DNA of 64,000 bases from Teretinema sp942493045 (GTDB taxonomy: Bacteria; Spirochaetota; Spirochaetia; Treponematales; Treponemataceae). Position numbers and translations under genes: made by a program. Shown here piece by piece: positions 9,279 through 19,400 of the stretch (within the stretch, counting starts at the first letter, position 1; each line of letters begins with the position of its first letter). The stretch lies in NCBI GenBank assembly GCA_942493045.1, contig OW818665.1, positions 1,116,001 to 1,180,000 on the forward strand. The letters run 5' to 3'. The notes below the pieces were generated by a model. The model made no database searches. It was not told the origin of the DNA and saw only the letters and a list, made by a program, of their open reading frames with translations.

Positions 9279-9526
9279 TAGGGATTTACCCCCGCATCGC
9301 CATACCCGAGAATATCTTCCGCGCTGCGCGTATCAAGGTCCGGCAGGGCAGAGCAACGGGCGGCTATCACGCAGAGCTGGGTGCGCAGGGAGCCTGAATC
9401 CTTCTGCAACGTTTCTTCCAGCGCCTGAAGTGATTGTACGATTGTCTCGGTCATTGACAGTCCGGTTTGTACAGCCAAACGGCGGGCCAGCAATTCCACA
9501 CGGGGATTACGGATACTGATCGGCAT
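9278..9526 (-). CDS. vapB: VapB-type antitoxin (Rv0623-like)
   Basis: The 82-residue protein opens with MPISIRNPRVELLARRLA, the short strand-helix-helix DNA-binding start of the Rv0623-like VapB group. A charged C-terminal tail would wrap the toxin. It precedes vapC with a one-base overlap, the normal order. An AGGAGG ribosome site lies 7 bases before the ATG. The promoter just upstream is flanked by TATATAC palindromes (see that entry), as expected for VapB autorepression. Confidence 0.88.
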   Translation of the reverse strand: MPISIRNPRVELLARRLAVQTGLSMTETIVQSLQALEETLQKDSGSLRTQLCVIAARCSALPDLDTRSAEDILGYGDAGVNP

Positions 9527-9538
9527 AAAAATGCCTCC

Positions 9539-9578
9539 TGTATATACAATTATAAGGCCGTATATACAGTAATGTCAA
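9539..9578 (-). promoter_or_regulatory. vapBC promoter with two palindromic operators
   Basis: On the minus strand a perfect TTGACA (9578-9573) is followed after 18 bases by a perfect TATAAT (9554-9549). The TATAAT lies between two near-identical palindromes, TGTATATACA at 9539-9548 and GTATATACA at 9560-9568, whose centres are 20 bases (two helical turns) apart. The proximal copy covers the expected start of transcription and abuts the AGGAGG. The -35 box overlaps the mfd stop codon. This fits cooperative autorepression by the VapB/VapC complex. Confidence 0.75.
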
Positions 9579-12500
9579 CTCACCGCGGAAAGCTGCTCCA
9601 GTTTCTCACGGATAAATTCACTCTTTTCCTTCAGGCCGATCTTTCCGGTTTCCAGAATGATAATGTTGGGATGATGCGGGTCGAGTTTGACTCGGCCGGC
9701 GGATTCCTTCATCAGGCGCAGCAGGCGTTCCACCGAAACTTTGGACACCCGGGAAAATTCAACCCGGACGGATCCCTGTTTTTCGCGCAGGCTGGAAATG
9801 GAAAGATTGCGGCAGATGATGCGGATCTCGGAGAGGGCCAGCAGGCTGCGCACTTCATCCGGCAGGGGCCCGAAACGGTCCAGCAGCTCGGCGTAGACCC
9901 GCTCCAGTTCCTCGGCGGTGCTGATTGAAGCCACCTTTTTGTATATCTCCATCTTGGTCTGGGCCACCTCGATATAGCTGTCCGGAATAAAGCCGGTGTA
10001 TTCCAGCTCCAGCAGAGCCTCGGTCTCGGCTTCGAAGCCGGAATCCTGCAGCTTACGCACGGCCTCTTCCAGCATTTTCAGATAGAGGTCAAAACCAACC
10101 GAGAAGATATCGCCGGACTGCTCGCGGCCCAGCAGGTTGCCGGCGCCGCGGATTTCCATATCCTTCATGGCGATTTTAAAGCCTGAGCCGAGCTCGGTAA
10201 AGTCCGAAATGGCCTGCAGCCGCTTCATGGCGATCTCGGAGATGGCCTTGCCCTGCGGATAAAACAGGTAGGCAAAGGCCTTGCGGTCGGAGCGACCAAC
10301 CCGTCCGCGCAGCTGGTAAAGCTGTGACACGCCGTACATATCGGCCCGATCGATGATAATCGTATTAACATTCGGGATGTCGATACCGTTCTCAATGATG
10401 GTGGTAGCGATCAGAATATGAAAACCGCCCATCTTAAAGCGCCGGAAAATTTCTTCCAGTTCATGCGGACCCATCTGTCCGTGGGCGCAGTCCACCAGCA
10501 TCTCCGGAACCAGCTGTTCCAGCCGGATGCGGATTTCCTCCAGGCTCTCGACGCGGTTATGCAGGTAGAATACCTGCCCGCCGCGCTCCACTTCGCGCCG
10601 GATAGCCGCGGCCAGGCGGTCCTCGTTAAATTCATCGATCACCGTCTCGATCGGATGGCGGTTCTGGGGAGGCGTGGTCAACAGGCTCATGTCGCGGATT
10701 TTTAATAAGGACATGTGCAGGGTACGCGGGATCGGCGTGGCACTGAGCGCCAGGGAGTCAATGCTGGTCTTCAGCTCCTTCAGCCGCTCCTTGTCCTTGA
10801 CCCCGAAACGCTGCTCCTCATCCACTATCATCAAGCCGAGGTCCTTGAACTTGACGTCCTTCTGGATGATGCGATGGGTACCGATCAGAATATCGACCTC
10901 GCCCCTGGCGACGCGCTCCAGGGTCTTTTTCTGATCGGCCGGCGAGACAAAGCGCGAGAGCTGGGCGGCGCGCACCGGAAATTTCTCAAAGCGCTCGCAG
11001 ATGGTATCGTAATGCTGTTCAGCCAGAATGGTGGTCGGGGCCAGAAAGGCCACCTGCTTGCCGCTCATCACGGCCTTAAAGGCGGCGCGCATGGCCACTT
11101 CGGTTTTACCGTAACCGACGTCACCGCAGACCAGTCGGTCCATCGGCTCCGGTTTTTCCATATCGGCCTTGATCTCAGCGATGACCGTCAGCTGGTCCTC
11201 GGTTTCTTCGTAAGGGAAAGCCGCTTCGAAAGCGGTCTGCCACTCGCCGTCAGGAGCAAAGGCGTAACCGCGGGCGGCCTTGCGCCGGGAATAGAGATCG
11301 ATCAGGCGTGAAGCGATATCCTCCACGGATTGCTTGACGCGGTTTTTGCGGTTTTCCCAGCTTTTGGAGCCGAGCTTGTCCATGCGCGGATTTTCGCCTT
11401 CATTGCCGATATAGCGCTGAATCAGGTTAACCTGCTCGATCGGGATAAAAACGGTTTCCTCTCCGGCGTATTCCAACTTAATATAATCACGCTCGTTGCC
11501 CATCGCCCGTACCCGGTCTATGCCCTTGAACAGGCCGATACCGTAGTTTACGTGCACAACATAGTCGCCTGGATTGAGTTCGACGAAGGTGTCGATAACA
11601 CTGCTTTTAGCGTGCTTGACCGATTTGGGAATACGCCGGCGGCGGCCGAAGATCTCATTTTCCTGAATGACGATGATCTTGAGCTCCGGAATACCGAACC
11701 CGGAAGACAGATTTAGGGGAATGATATCTACCGGAAGTTCTTTGAGAATCTCGGCGATACGCAGGCTCTGGTGTTCGCTTTCGGCGAAAACGCAGACCCG
11801 CCAGCCATTCTTGATCAGGTTAGCCAGCTCTTCCTTGAGATAGACGATGTTGCCGAAAAAGCTGCGCGGCGGATCGCAGGTCAGGCGCAGCCGGCTGGCA
11901 GCCATGCTGTCGTCGCCGTGAATGGTACGCAGCAGAATACGTTTCTGATGGGCCGCGCAGAGCGTCTTAAAAGACAGCAGCACATGGCGGGGTTCCGGTA
12001 TTTCTATCAGCAGCGGGTGCGAGAGACCTTCTCCCGAGGCGGTATGATACTTGCGGTACAGACCGGTATATTCGCGCTCCAGGGACTCTTCGGCGTTGTG
12101 CTGGCGGTCCCAGTCCACAAAACAGACAGTAGCGTCGGGCCCGAGATAATCCAGCAGCGAGGCGCTTTCCGGAAAAGCCAGCGGATAAAATAGTTCCTCG
12201 CCGTCGGCCTCGCGGTGGGCGATCAGATGCTCCAGAAAGGCCGCCGCTCCGGTCGGGAATTCGCTCAGGGTCTTCAACCTCGCGGACAGGGCATCGATGC
12301 GCACATCGTCCCAGATCACCTCGCGTACCGGATGCAGCACCAGCTCAGCCAGATCGCCGGATGAACTTTGATCGAGCGGATTAAAGCGGCGGATCTGGTC
12401 TACGGTATCAAATTCAAAGACCACGCGGTGGGCAGCTTCATTGCCGCTGAGAAAGATATCCAGCACCTCGCCACGCAGGGCGAACTCACCGTGTACGGTA

Positions 12501-13033
12501 ACCCTGGGAACCCGGGTATACCCCCAAGAAGACAGTTTCGTTGCCAGTTCGATAGAATCGAAGGGCTGGCCCTTACGCAGGGTAAACAGCATGGATGAAA
12601 AATAGGCCGGGGGCGGCAGGGGAGTTAAAAAAGCCCGTTCTGTCAGCACTAAAATGGAGCTCTCACCTATTTTACGTTGACACAGTTCGGCGAGCCGGGC
12701 GGCGCGGGAGCCGAAAACGGCTGAGCCGCGGGCGACCGGGCGGTATGCCATGGTTCCCCACCAGGGCAGTTCGCTGTAGTCCAGGCCGGTCAAGTCCAGA
12801 TCGGCCGACAGGGTTTCAATGTCTTTTTCGGTGGGGACTACCAGAACCAGCAGGCCGGGGAAGGTTTTCAGTAAATCCGAAAAGAAAAAGCCATGCAGAC
12901 CGCCCTGAATACCTTCAATCTCGTAAGGCCAGTTACCATCGCGCAAACCGGTAAGCAGCGCGTTCATAGACGGCCATTTTTGCAGGGCTTTAAAAAGGGC
13001 TGCTTCGCTGGAGCCCATAGATCGGTTAATCAT
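9575..13033 (-). CDS. mfd: Transcription-repair coupling factor
   Basis: The 1152-residue SF2 translocase removes stalled RNA polymerase at DNA lesions and recruits UvrA. The UvrB-like N-terminal region is followed by the CarD-like RNA polymerase-interaction domain (ELNPGDYVVHVNYGIGLF), the helicase core with Walker A GDVGYGKTEVA, the DEEQ box (IVDEEQRFGV) and ATPIPRT, then the RGRVGRSDRKAFAY motif VI and the C-terminal D7 domain. Length and domain order are normal. There is no Shine-Dalgarno; a TAATAT box lies 8 bases before the ATG, suggesting a leaderless mRNA. vapBC lies immediately downstream. Confidence 0.95.
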   Translation of the reverse strand: MINRSMGSSEAALFKALQKWPSMNALLTGLRDGNWPYEIEGIQGGLHGFFFSDLLKTFPGLLVLVVPTEKDIETLSADLDLTGLDYSELPWWGTMAYRPVARGSAVFGSRAARLAELCQRKIGESSILVLTERAFLTPLPPPAYFSSMLFTLRKGQPFDSIELATKLSSWGYTRVPRVTVHGEFALRGEVLDIFLSGNEAAHRVVFEFDTVDQIRRFNPLDQSSSGDLAELVLHPVREVIWDDVRIDALSARLKTLSEFPTGAAAFLEHLIAHREADGEELFYPLAFPESASLLDYLGPDATVCFVDWDRQHNAEESLEREYTGLYRKYHTASGEGLSHPLLIEIPEPRHVLLSFKTLCAAHQKRILLRTIHGDDSMAASRLRLTCDPPRSFFGNIVYLKEELANLIKNGWRVCVFAESEHQSLRIAEILKELPVDIIPLNLSSGFGIPELKIIVIQENEIFGRRRRIPKSVKHAKSSVIDTFVELNPGDYVVHVNYGIGLFKGIDRVRAMGNERDYIKLEYAGEETVFIPIEQVNLIQRYIGNEGENPRMDKLGSKSWENRKNRVKQSVEDIASRLIDLYSRRKAARGYAFAPDGEWQTAFEAAFPYEETEDQLTVIAEIKADMEKPEPMDRLVCGDVGYGKTEVAMRAAFKAVMSGKQVAFLAPTTILAEQHYDTICERFEKFPVRAAQLSRFVSPADQKKTLERVARGEVDILIGTHRIIQKDVKFKDLGLMIVDEEQRFGVKDKERLKELKTSIDSLALSATPIPRTLHMSLLKIRDMSLLTTPPQNRHPIETVIDEFNEDRLAAAIRREVERGGQVFYLHNRVESLEEIRIRLEQLVPEMLVDCAHGQMGPHELEEIFRRFKMGGFHILIATTIIENGIDIPNVNTIIIDRADMYGVSQLYQLRGRVGRSDRKAFAYLFYPQGKAISEIAMKRLQAISDFTELGSGFKIAMKDMEIRGAGNLLGREQSGDIFSVGFDLYLKMLEEAVRKLQDSGFEAETEALLELEYTGFIPDSYIEVAQTKMEIYKKVASISTAEELERVYAELLDRFGPLPDEVRSLLALSEIRIICRNLSISSLREKQGSVRVEFSRVSKVSVERLLRLMKESAGRVKLDPHHPNIIILETGKIGLKEKSEFIREKLEQLSAVS

Positions 13034-13041
13034 GATGGGCT

Positions 13042-13047
13042 ATATTA
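13042..13047 (-). promoter_or_regulatory. Candidate -10 box of mfd (leaderless)
   Basis: TAATAT on the minus strand ends 8 bases before the mfd ATG at 13033, which would place the transcript start at the initiation codon. No ribosome site is present. The -35 match at 17 bases (TTTTTA) is weak, so this is a tentative call. Confidence 0.35.
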
Positions 13048-13125
13048 GCACTAATGGATGAACATAAAAAGGCCGATATAGAACAAGGAGAAGTTTTTTA
13101 ACAACTTTTGCGCAGGAGACTATTC

Positions 13126-14100
13126 GTGAAACAGCTGTTTGCAGTGTTACTTTCTATAGCCCTTTTCGGAGGAAGCCTCATCGCCCAGGAATACGCGGCG
13201 CTCGGCGGCGCCGAACTCTCAATACGTTTTTTTGACCGTACCATTTACTATCCGGGGAACTCACCCTCCGAACCGATCAACATCCGGTTGACCATTGCCA
13301 ACAATACGCCGCGGACCGTGCGTTTCAAACTGGCTGAAAACCATTTTTTCAGCATCGACTTTACAGCTAATACCACCAGAAACAGTCCTCTGGAACATAC
13401 TGAAGACTACACCCAAAAACGGACCGGCAATCAGCAGGTCTACTTCCGGGAAATCAGTCTGGAAACCGGTGAAGAATACTCCGTAACCGCTAACCTGAAA
13501 GATTACCTGAAAATTGACAATCCCGGAGTCTACATCCTGCAGGCGCATTTCTTTCCGGAGCTGAAAAGGCTGAATGGTGAAACCGAACTGCATGCTTCCT
13601 CAAACAAACTAACCCTGGAAGTACGTCCCTCCCCGGCGCCCGCCGCCCTGAAGATTTTGCCGATTTCACCGACAAACTCGGCAATTCTGCAAGCGGAAAG
13701 CATTCCTCCTGATCAGGTACTCAATTACATGCTTACGGCCCGTCAGGGTACCCGCTGGGATCAATTTTTCCTGTATATGGATGTAGAAGCGATGCTGAAA
13801 CGCGATCCAGCCAAGGAAAGGCGTTTTAACGCCGAATCAGAAAACGGACGCTGGGAAATGATAGAGGCTTATAAAAGCGAAATGAGAAGAGAAAACGTCG
13901 ACCGTGAAATCGCCACGATTCCAGTTGAATTCAACATCGAGCAGACTAGCTATACCAGCACTCAGGCGGTTGTTAAAGTGATTCAGTGGTTCCAGTATAC
14001 CAACTTCAGGGAAAAAAAACGCTTTACCTACAAGCTATCTTCCCGCGACGGCATCTGGAGAGTGTATGACTATACCGTCGATAACCTCGGTACGGAATAA
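13126..14100 (+). CDS. Exported protein of unknown function, BsuPI-like N-terminal segment
   Basis: The product (324 residues) begins with a cleavable signal peptide (VLLSIALFGGSLIAQ). I chose the GTG at 13126 because AGGAG lies 7 bases upstream; the frame extends back to a TTG at 13108. The first part (NIRLTIANNTPRTVRF) looks like a small beta-sandwich of the BsuPI or immunoglobulin type. The rest alternates charged strands, with a final segment (WRVYDYTVDN) recalling periplasmic carrier-type domains. I do not recognise the family. It is followed 10 bases later by the receiver-like gene, so the two probably form an operon divergent from mfd. Confidence 0.6.
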   Translation: MKQLFAVLLSIALFGGSLIAQEYAALGGAELSIRFFDRTIYYPGNSPSEPINIRLTIANNTPRTVRFKLAENHFFSIDFTANTTRNSPLEHTEDYTQKRTGNQQVYFREISLETGEEYSVTANLKDYLKIDNPGVYILQAHFFPELKRLNGETELHASSNKLTLEVRPSPAPAALKILPISPTNSAILQAESIPPDQVLNYMLTARQGTRWDQFFLYMDVEAMLKRDPAKERRFNAESENGRWEMIEAYKSEMRRENVDREIATIPVEFNIEQTSYTSTQAVVKVIQWFQYTNFREKKRFTYKLSSRDGIWRVYDYTVDNLGTE

Positions 14101-14110
14101 AGGAAACGTA

Positions 14111-14812
14111 ATGATAGCCCTGCTTGTCGCGGATACAGACAGCTCCAGCGCAGCCCTCGAACAGCACATTCGACCCCTGGGTTTTGATATCATCAGATAC
14201 CGTTCTCCGGTAAAAGCCCTTGATAATTTCGAAGAAATTGTTCCGGAAGCGGTTTTTATCGACACGTCCGATTTCCCGCGGCACTGGAAGACCCTGGTGC
14301 AGTTTATCCGCGCCGATACCGGCAAGGACCAAACCATCATTGTGCTGCTGACCGGGGAGCGGTTTACGGCAACCGATGCCGATAAGGCGGTAAAGCTTGG
14401 TGTTCAAGCGGTTATCGACGCATCAGTTCCTTCCAAAGAGGAAGAACAGCGGCTCTCGGCTCTCTTTGCCCGGTACAGGGCTATTGAAACTTCAGCCGAA
14501 TCACTATACAGCGGTCCGGTCCTGTCAAACTCTGTCTTTCTGTTTACCAATCCTGAAACCGGTATGATCATTACCGGGAAGATTGACGCCCTGAGTCCGA
14601 CACAGTTGCGCTTCCGTCCGGACGCGCCCTCGACCACTTCAAATCTGAACGCCGGAACAATTCTGGAAAACTGTTCTTTGAAAACCGGCGCTGCTGTCTC
14701 CGAGGTAAGCTGCGGTGTAACGCGCAACAACTTTGTGCTGACTCTCGAGTTTTCGCGAACTCCGGCTGATTTCACCAAAACAATTTCTGATTTTATCGGC
14801 GGGAAAGAATAG
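14111..14812 (+). CDS. Degenerate CheY-like receiver with a C-terminal PilZ-like region
   Basis: The product (233 residues) starts at the ATG after AGGAAAC (14101-14107). The first 120 residues follow a receiver fold: ALLVADTD at strand 1, FIDTSD with the usual phospho-acceptor Asp at strand 3, and VLLTG at strand 4. The strand 5 Lys-Pro is missing (VIDASV), so normal phospho-signalling is doubtful. The C-terminal 100 residues (TGKIDALSPTQLRFRPD) read like a small PilZ-type beta barrel, but an RxxxR and a D/NxSxxG motif are not clear. The 3' end overlaps the next, convergent gene by 20 bases. Confidence 0.6.
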   Translation: MIALLVADTDSSSAALEQHIRPLGFDIIRYRSPVKALDNFEEIVPEAVFIDTSDFPRHWKTLVQFIRADTGKDQTIIVLLTGERFTATDADKAVKLGVQAVIDASVPSKEEEQRLSALFARYRAIETSAESLYSGPVLSNSVFLFTNPETGMIITGKIDALSPTQLRFRPDAPSTTSNLNAGTILENCSLKTGAAVSEVSCGVTRNNFVLTLEFSRTPADFTKTISDFIGGKE

Positions 14813-15122
14813 CCAGAAAGAGAGCCGCTAACAGCAGCAGACACAATAGGTATATCCACCAGGGCAAGGGATCGGTTTGAGTACCGGTCTTTTTTTTTGT
14901 ACCGGCGTTACCGTCGCGGATCTGTTTCCGGCTGGCGGCGGAGTCCGGGAAGGCATAGCCGCAGGCCGGACAGCCGTCGCGAAACATAGCTGCATCGCCT
15001 GAAAAATTGCAGGAGGGACAGCGCACGGACGAAAAAAATTTGCCGCATTTCCGGCAATTTCTGGCCTTGGCGGTAACCTCGGTTCCGCAATACTCGCAAA
15101 AGAACTTCGGCTGGGCTTTCAC
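14793..15122 (-). CDS. Double zinc-ribbon protein with C-terminal membrane anchor
   Basis: The product (109 residues) carries four CxxC knuckles (CEYC, CRKC, CPSC, CPAC), enough for two zinc ribbons, a linker rich in Lys and Thr, and a single C-terminal hydrophobic helix (WWIYLLCLLLLAALFLAIL). It is probably a tail-anchored membrane protein with its ribbons in the cytoplasm. The GTG at 15122 is preferred because it follows the FmdB-family stop by 5 bases; an in-frame ATG lies further upstream inside that gene. Function is unknown. It is likely the last gene of the ileS operon. Confidence 0.6.
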   Translation of the reverse strand: MKAQPKFFCEYCGTEVTAKARNCRKCGKFFSSVRCPSCNFSGDAAMFRDGCPACGYAFPDSAASRKQIRDGNAGTKKKTGTQTDPLPWWIYLLCLLLLAALFLAILSRR

Positions 15123-15127
15123 GGCGC

Positions 15128-15442
15128 TCAGCTGTTTCCGCCGCTTGCGGCAGCCTTCGCGGGGCAGGACGCGCAAGCCGGTTTGGCGGCGCCCGGTTTA
15201 GGGGCACTCGCCTTGGCCGATGACGCTGAAGATGGCGCGGCCGCGGTTGAAGACGGAGAGCCGGAGGCGGCGTCGTTCACATAAAAACCTGAACCCCTGA
15301 AGCTGATTCCAATTCCACCGCTCAGCACCCTCCGGACGGATGCGCCGCACTGCGGACAATCTTTTACCGGAGAATCAGCCATCTTCTGAAACACTTCAAA
15401 GCCGTTTCCGCACGAGTCACACGCATATTCATAGGTCGGCAT
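15128..15442 (-). CDS. FmdB-family zinc-ribbon protein
   Basis: The 104-residue product opens with MPTYEYACDSCGNGFEVFQ and has CPQCGA, giving the single CxxC-CxxC zinc ribbon of the FmdB/CxxC_CXXC_SSSS family. The conserved GSGFYVND ends the ribbon part. An Ala/Ser/Pro/Lys-rich low-complexity tail with a final CASCPAK pair follows. Members are thought to be regulatory or metal-handling proteins; no precise role is known. It lies between the lipoprotein gene and the double zinc-ribbon gene on the same strand. Confidence 0.8.
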   Translation of the reverse strand: MPTYEYACDSCGNGFEVFQKMADSPVKDCPQCGASVRRVLSGGIGISFRGSGFYVNDAASGSPSSTAAAPSSASSAKASAPKPGAAKPACASCPAKAAASGGNS

Positions 15443-15470
15443 TTGTATTTTCCCTCACTGAAAAAACTGT

Positions 15471-16424
15471 TTAAAAATTAATATACAAAGAGGATGAAAG
15501 CTCGGCAAGTTTTTGCCTGGTAATCTCAATCGGTTCAATAACTACGCTCTCACCCTCAATTCGGGCACTCACATTCAACAGCAGACCGAGCAGCGAGGTT
15601 ACAGCCCTTCCCGCTCTGGGATCTGAAAGATTCAACCGGGTTGAAAGGCGGTAATTTTCCTCTTGCGGTAACAAATACATAACGGCGTTGCTCAGGGGCA
15701 GCTGCAGTAAGGGCCCGAACAAACGGTTGATCGGCGCGTCCGGTTTATTGATAAACAGCGCAATACTCTGTCCGGCACTGTTAGCCGCGTCGAAAAACTG
15801 AGACGGCAGGTCGCTGACGGCAGCAGTTGTTCTATCAGGTTGAGGCAGACTGTCAGAACGTCGGCTTCCGTCCCGCCAGCGCTCCAACAGCAGTATCAGC
15901 CGTTCTTCATGATCGGCTCCGGCAGCCACCAGAGCATAACCGGATCGTGGAATGGCCACAGTAGCTGTAGCAGAAGTATACCACACCCCGAGTCCATCGC
16001 GGCGCTGTGCCTTCCAACCCCGCTTTTTGGTAAACACGAATGAATTAAAAACGGAAGGAAAATTTCCTCTGGCTACCACAGCGGCGGAAGCCGGAACGCT
16101 CCCGGTGGAAAGCGTCACCGCGCCTGATGCCAGTTCAGTACGGTCCAAAACAGATACCAGCTTTTCCCCCTGGGCGGAAGACAGAGAAAGTTCGTCGAGC
16201 AATGCGCGATTGGACGCTACCGGTACGTTCAGGTAAATATCCGCGCCGCCGCCAAGAACCGCCGCAATATCCGGAGGTGGACCGGAGGGAGTGCTCGCGC
16301 AGCCGACGAGGGCAATTACCGTCATCGCGACCGGAGCCAGCGCGCACAGAATACGTTGCGCTCTCCGTCCGGCGGCCGCTCGTGAAAATCCCGGACGGCT
16401 GTAAACCGCTTTATTGACGTTCAA
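15471..16424 (-). CDS. Lipoprotein of unknown function
   Basis: The 317-residue product has a long basic N-terminus with RR before a hydrophobic stretch ending in the lipobox LVGC, so it is probably a lipoprotein. The body is Ala/Leu/Ser-rich with repeated strand-like segments (ADIYLNVPVASN, YALVAAG, IALFINKPDAPINRL) and no motif I recognise. Its start overlaps the ileS stop by 14 bases, so it is probably translated from the same transcript. An FmdB-family gene follows after 28 bases. Confidence 0.65.
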   Translation of the reverse strand: MNVNKAVYSRPGFSRAAAGRRAQRILCALAPVAMTVIALVGCASTPSGPPPDIAAVLGGGADIYLNVPVASNRALLDELSLSSAQGEKLVSVLDRTELASGAVTLSTGSVPASAAVVARGNFPSVFNSFVFTKKRGWKAQRRDGLGVWYTSATATVAIPRSGYALVAAGADHEERLILLLERWRDGSRRSDSLPQPDRTTAAVSDLPSQFFDAANSAGQSIALFINKPDAPINRLFGPLLQLPLSNAVMYLLPQEENYRLSTRLNLSDPRAGRAVTSLLGLLLNVSARIEGESVVIEPIEITRQKLAELSSSLYINF

Positions 16425-19400
16425 GATCAGCCTGCCAGTTTTCGTCCCCGGCCTCGATCAGCGCTGGATTCGATCCGGGAAGGGCGGCAAAGGATGGAAC
16501 CCACTCCGCGCTGAGCGCAAGAGTTTCACTGATCAGGTAGTCCTGGAAGCGCTCAAAAGCCTTGCGCAACAGCGGTTCGCCGGCGCTCGCGCCACCAGCG
16601 GCCGCGCTCGCGCCCTCTGCGGCTGTGCCGGATACGATCAGCCGGATACGGTCTGTAACAGCGAGACCGCGTTCCTTGCGCAGATTCTGCACACCGCGCA
16701 CCAGGTCGCGGATGGCGCCTTCCAGCAGCAGGTCCTCGGTGACCTCGGTGTCCAGGCCCACGGTCAGCGTGCCCTCGTTTACTACCTTAAGGTTAGCTTT
16801 TTCAATGCGGTTAACGCTGATCTTTTCCTCGGTCAGTTCCACATGGCGGCCGTCCACTTCGATGCTTAAAGTAGCGCCGTCCAAGATGGACTGAATCTCG
16901 CCGGAGGACAGTTTTTCTATCTGTTCGGCAGCCAGCTTCATTGAGGGGCCGAGCTCCTTGCCGAGAACGCGGAAATTAGCCTTGGCGCTGTATTCGACGA
17001 GATCCTCTTCCTTGTCGTGGAAAATAACTTCCTTGACATTGAGCTCTTCGCGGACGCTTTCTTCCATTTCCAGCAGTACTTTCTTTTCTTCCGGATTGCG
17101 GGTGACCAGTTCCACCGCTTTCAGCGGCTGACGGGTTTTCAGGTTGTACTGATAGCGCAGCGAGCGGCCCATGGAAACGGCCTTCTGCACGGTTTCCATC
17201 TTGAATTCAAGATCGGTCTCACGCAGGGCGGCGTTATACAGCGGATAGTCCGCCAGATGCACGGATTCAGGATCAGCGGCGGTGCGCAGGTTAAGCCAGA
17301 TGCTCTCGGTGACAAAGGGCACGACCGGGGCGGCAACCAGGGCAAATTTGCGCAGGGCCCGATAGAGGGTCCCATAGGCCTGGGCCTTGTCGCCGTCATT
17401 TTCGCTCTTCCAGAAACGGCGGCGTGAGCGGCGGATATACCAGTTGTTAAGCTGATCGATAAAGCTGACGATCGGATCGATAGCCCGGCTGAGGTCATAG
17501 GCGTCCAGGGCGCTGGTTACTTCCAAAACCATTTTCTCGGTGATAGAGAGTATCCAGCGGTCCAGGGGATTCTGGCTGTCGACAGCCGTGGTATCCGGAT
17601 CGAAGGGGGTCTCAAACTTGTCGATATTGGCATAGGTGACATAGAAGCTGTAACTGTTCCACAGCGGTATCAGGATGCCCTTGAGCACGTCGCGCACACC
17701 CTCGTCGCTGTACTTGAGGTCATCGGCCTTGACGACGGCGGAGTGCATCAAAAACAGGCGCAGGGCATCGGCGCCGAACTCGTTGACGACCTTATTGGGA
17801 TCGGTGTAGTTGCGCAAACTCTTGGACATCTTCTTGCCGTCGGTAGCCAGCACCAGGCCGTTGACTACGCAGTTCTTGAAAGCCGGGCGGTCAAAGAGGG
17901 CGGCAGCCAGCACGGTCAGGGTATAAAACCAGCCCCGGGTTTGATCGAGTCCCTCGGAAATAAAGTCCGCCGGAAAGTGCGCCTCAAAATATTCCTTATT
18001 CTCGAAGGGATAATGATTCTGGGCGTAGGGCATGGCGCCGGACTCAAACCAGCAGTCCAGCACTTCCGGGATGCGGCGCATGATCGAACCGCAGGAACAG
18101 GGTATGGTAATTTCGTCGACAAAGTGCTTATGCAAATCCTCCGGATAGACGCCGGAAAGCTCTTTCAATTCGGCGCGGCTGCCCACGCAAATAGTCTTAT
18201 TGCAGTCCGGGCATTTCCAGATCGGCAGCGGATTACCCCAGAAACGGTTACGGCTGATGGCCCAGTCGCGGGCGCCTTCCAGCCATTTGCCGAAGCGGCC
18301 TTCCTTGATGTGGGCGGGCTGCCAGGTAATCTGATAGTTAGCCTTCAGTAAATTTTCCTTGATGCTTTCCACGCCGACAAACCAGCTGCCGATGGCGCGA
18401 TAGATCAGCGGGCTGGAACAGCGCCAGCAATGCGGATAGGAGTGCAGGATCTGCTCTCTCTTGACCAGTTTGCCTGAGGCCTTGAGGTGCTCCATTATTG
18501 ACTTGTCGGCGTCCTTGACGAACTGGCCGGCCCAGTCGGTCACCTCAGGTGTGAACTTACACTCGGCGTCCACCGGACAGATGGTCGGAACGCCTGAGCC
18601 CTTGAACACTTTGTTGTCGTCTTCCCCGAAGCCGGGAGCGGTATGCACGATACCGGTACCGTCGGTGGTTGTGACAAAGTCGGCCACAAAGGTGCGGAAG
18701 GCGCCGGGAGAGCCGTCTTCATTTTTGGCGAGAGAGGCAAAATAGGGAAACAGCGGTTCATAGGTCAGGCCTTCCAGTTCGGCGCCGGTCTTTTTCCAGA
18801 TAATCTGATAGGCAGCCGGATCCTTATAGTAAGCGCCCAGCCGTTCCTCGGCCAGAATGTAGCGATCATTGCCGTCGGCTACCATGACATAGACTACCTG
18901 CGGGCCGAGGGTTAAACCAAGGTTGCTCGGCAGGGTCCAGGGCGTAGTCGTCCAGGCCAGCAGGAAAGTGTCGCTGGCGGTAAAATCGGCGGCTTTGGAG
19001 CGGGAGGCGGAACTACCGGCGACGGTTCCGGTGACCCGGAAACGCACGGTGATGGCCGGATCATGCACATCCTTGTAGCCGCCGAGGTTCAGCTCATGGT
19101 TGGAGAGCACCGTTGAGCAGCGCGGGCAGTAGGGCAGAATATAATGGCCTTCATACAGCAGGCCTTTTTCCCAGAGGGTTTTCATGACCCACCAGATGGA
19201 CTCCATAAAGGGTGTGTCCATAGTTTTATAGTCATTGTCAAAATCCACCCAGCGACCAAGTCGGGTAATGGTCTGTCGCCATTCGTTGACATAGCGCAGC
19301 ACGCTGGCGCGGCAGGCCTCGTTGAATTTGGCTACGCCGTAGGCTTCAATATCAGTCTTGGAGTTGAGTCCGAGTTCTTTTTCGATCAGGTTCTCGACCG

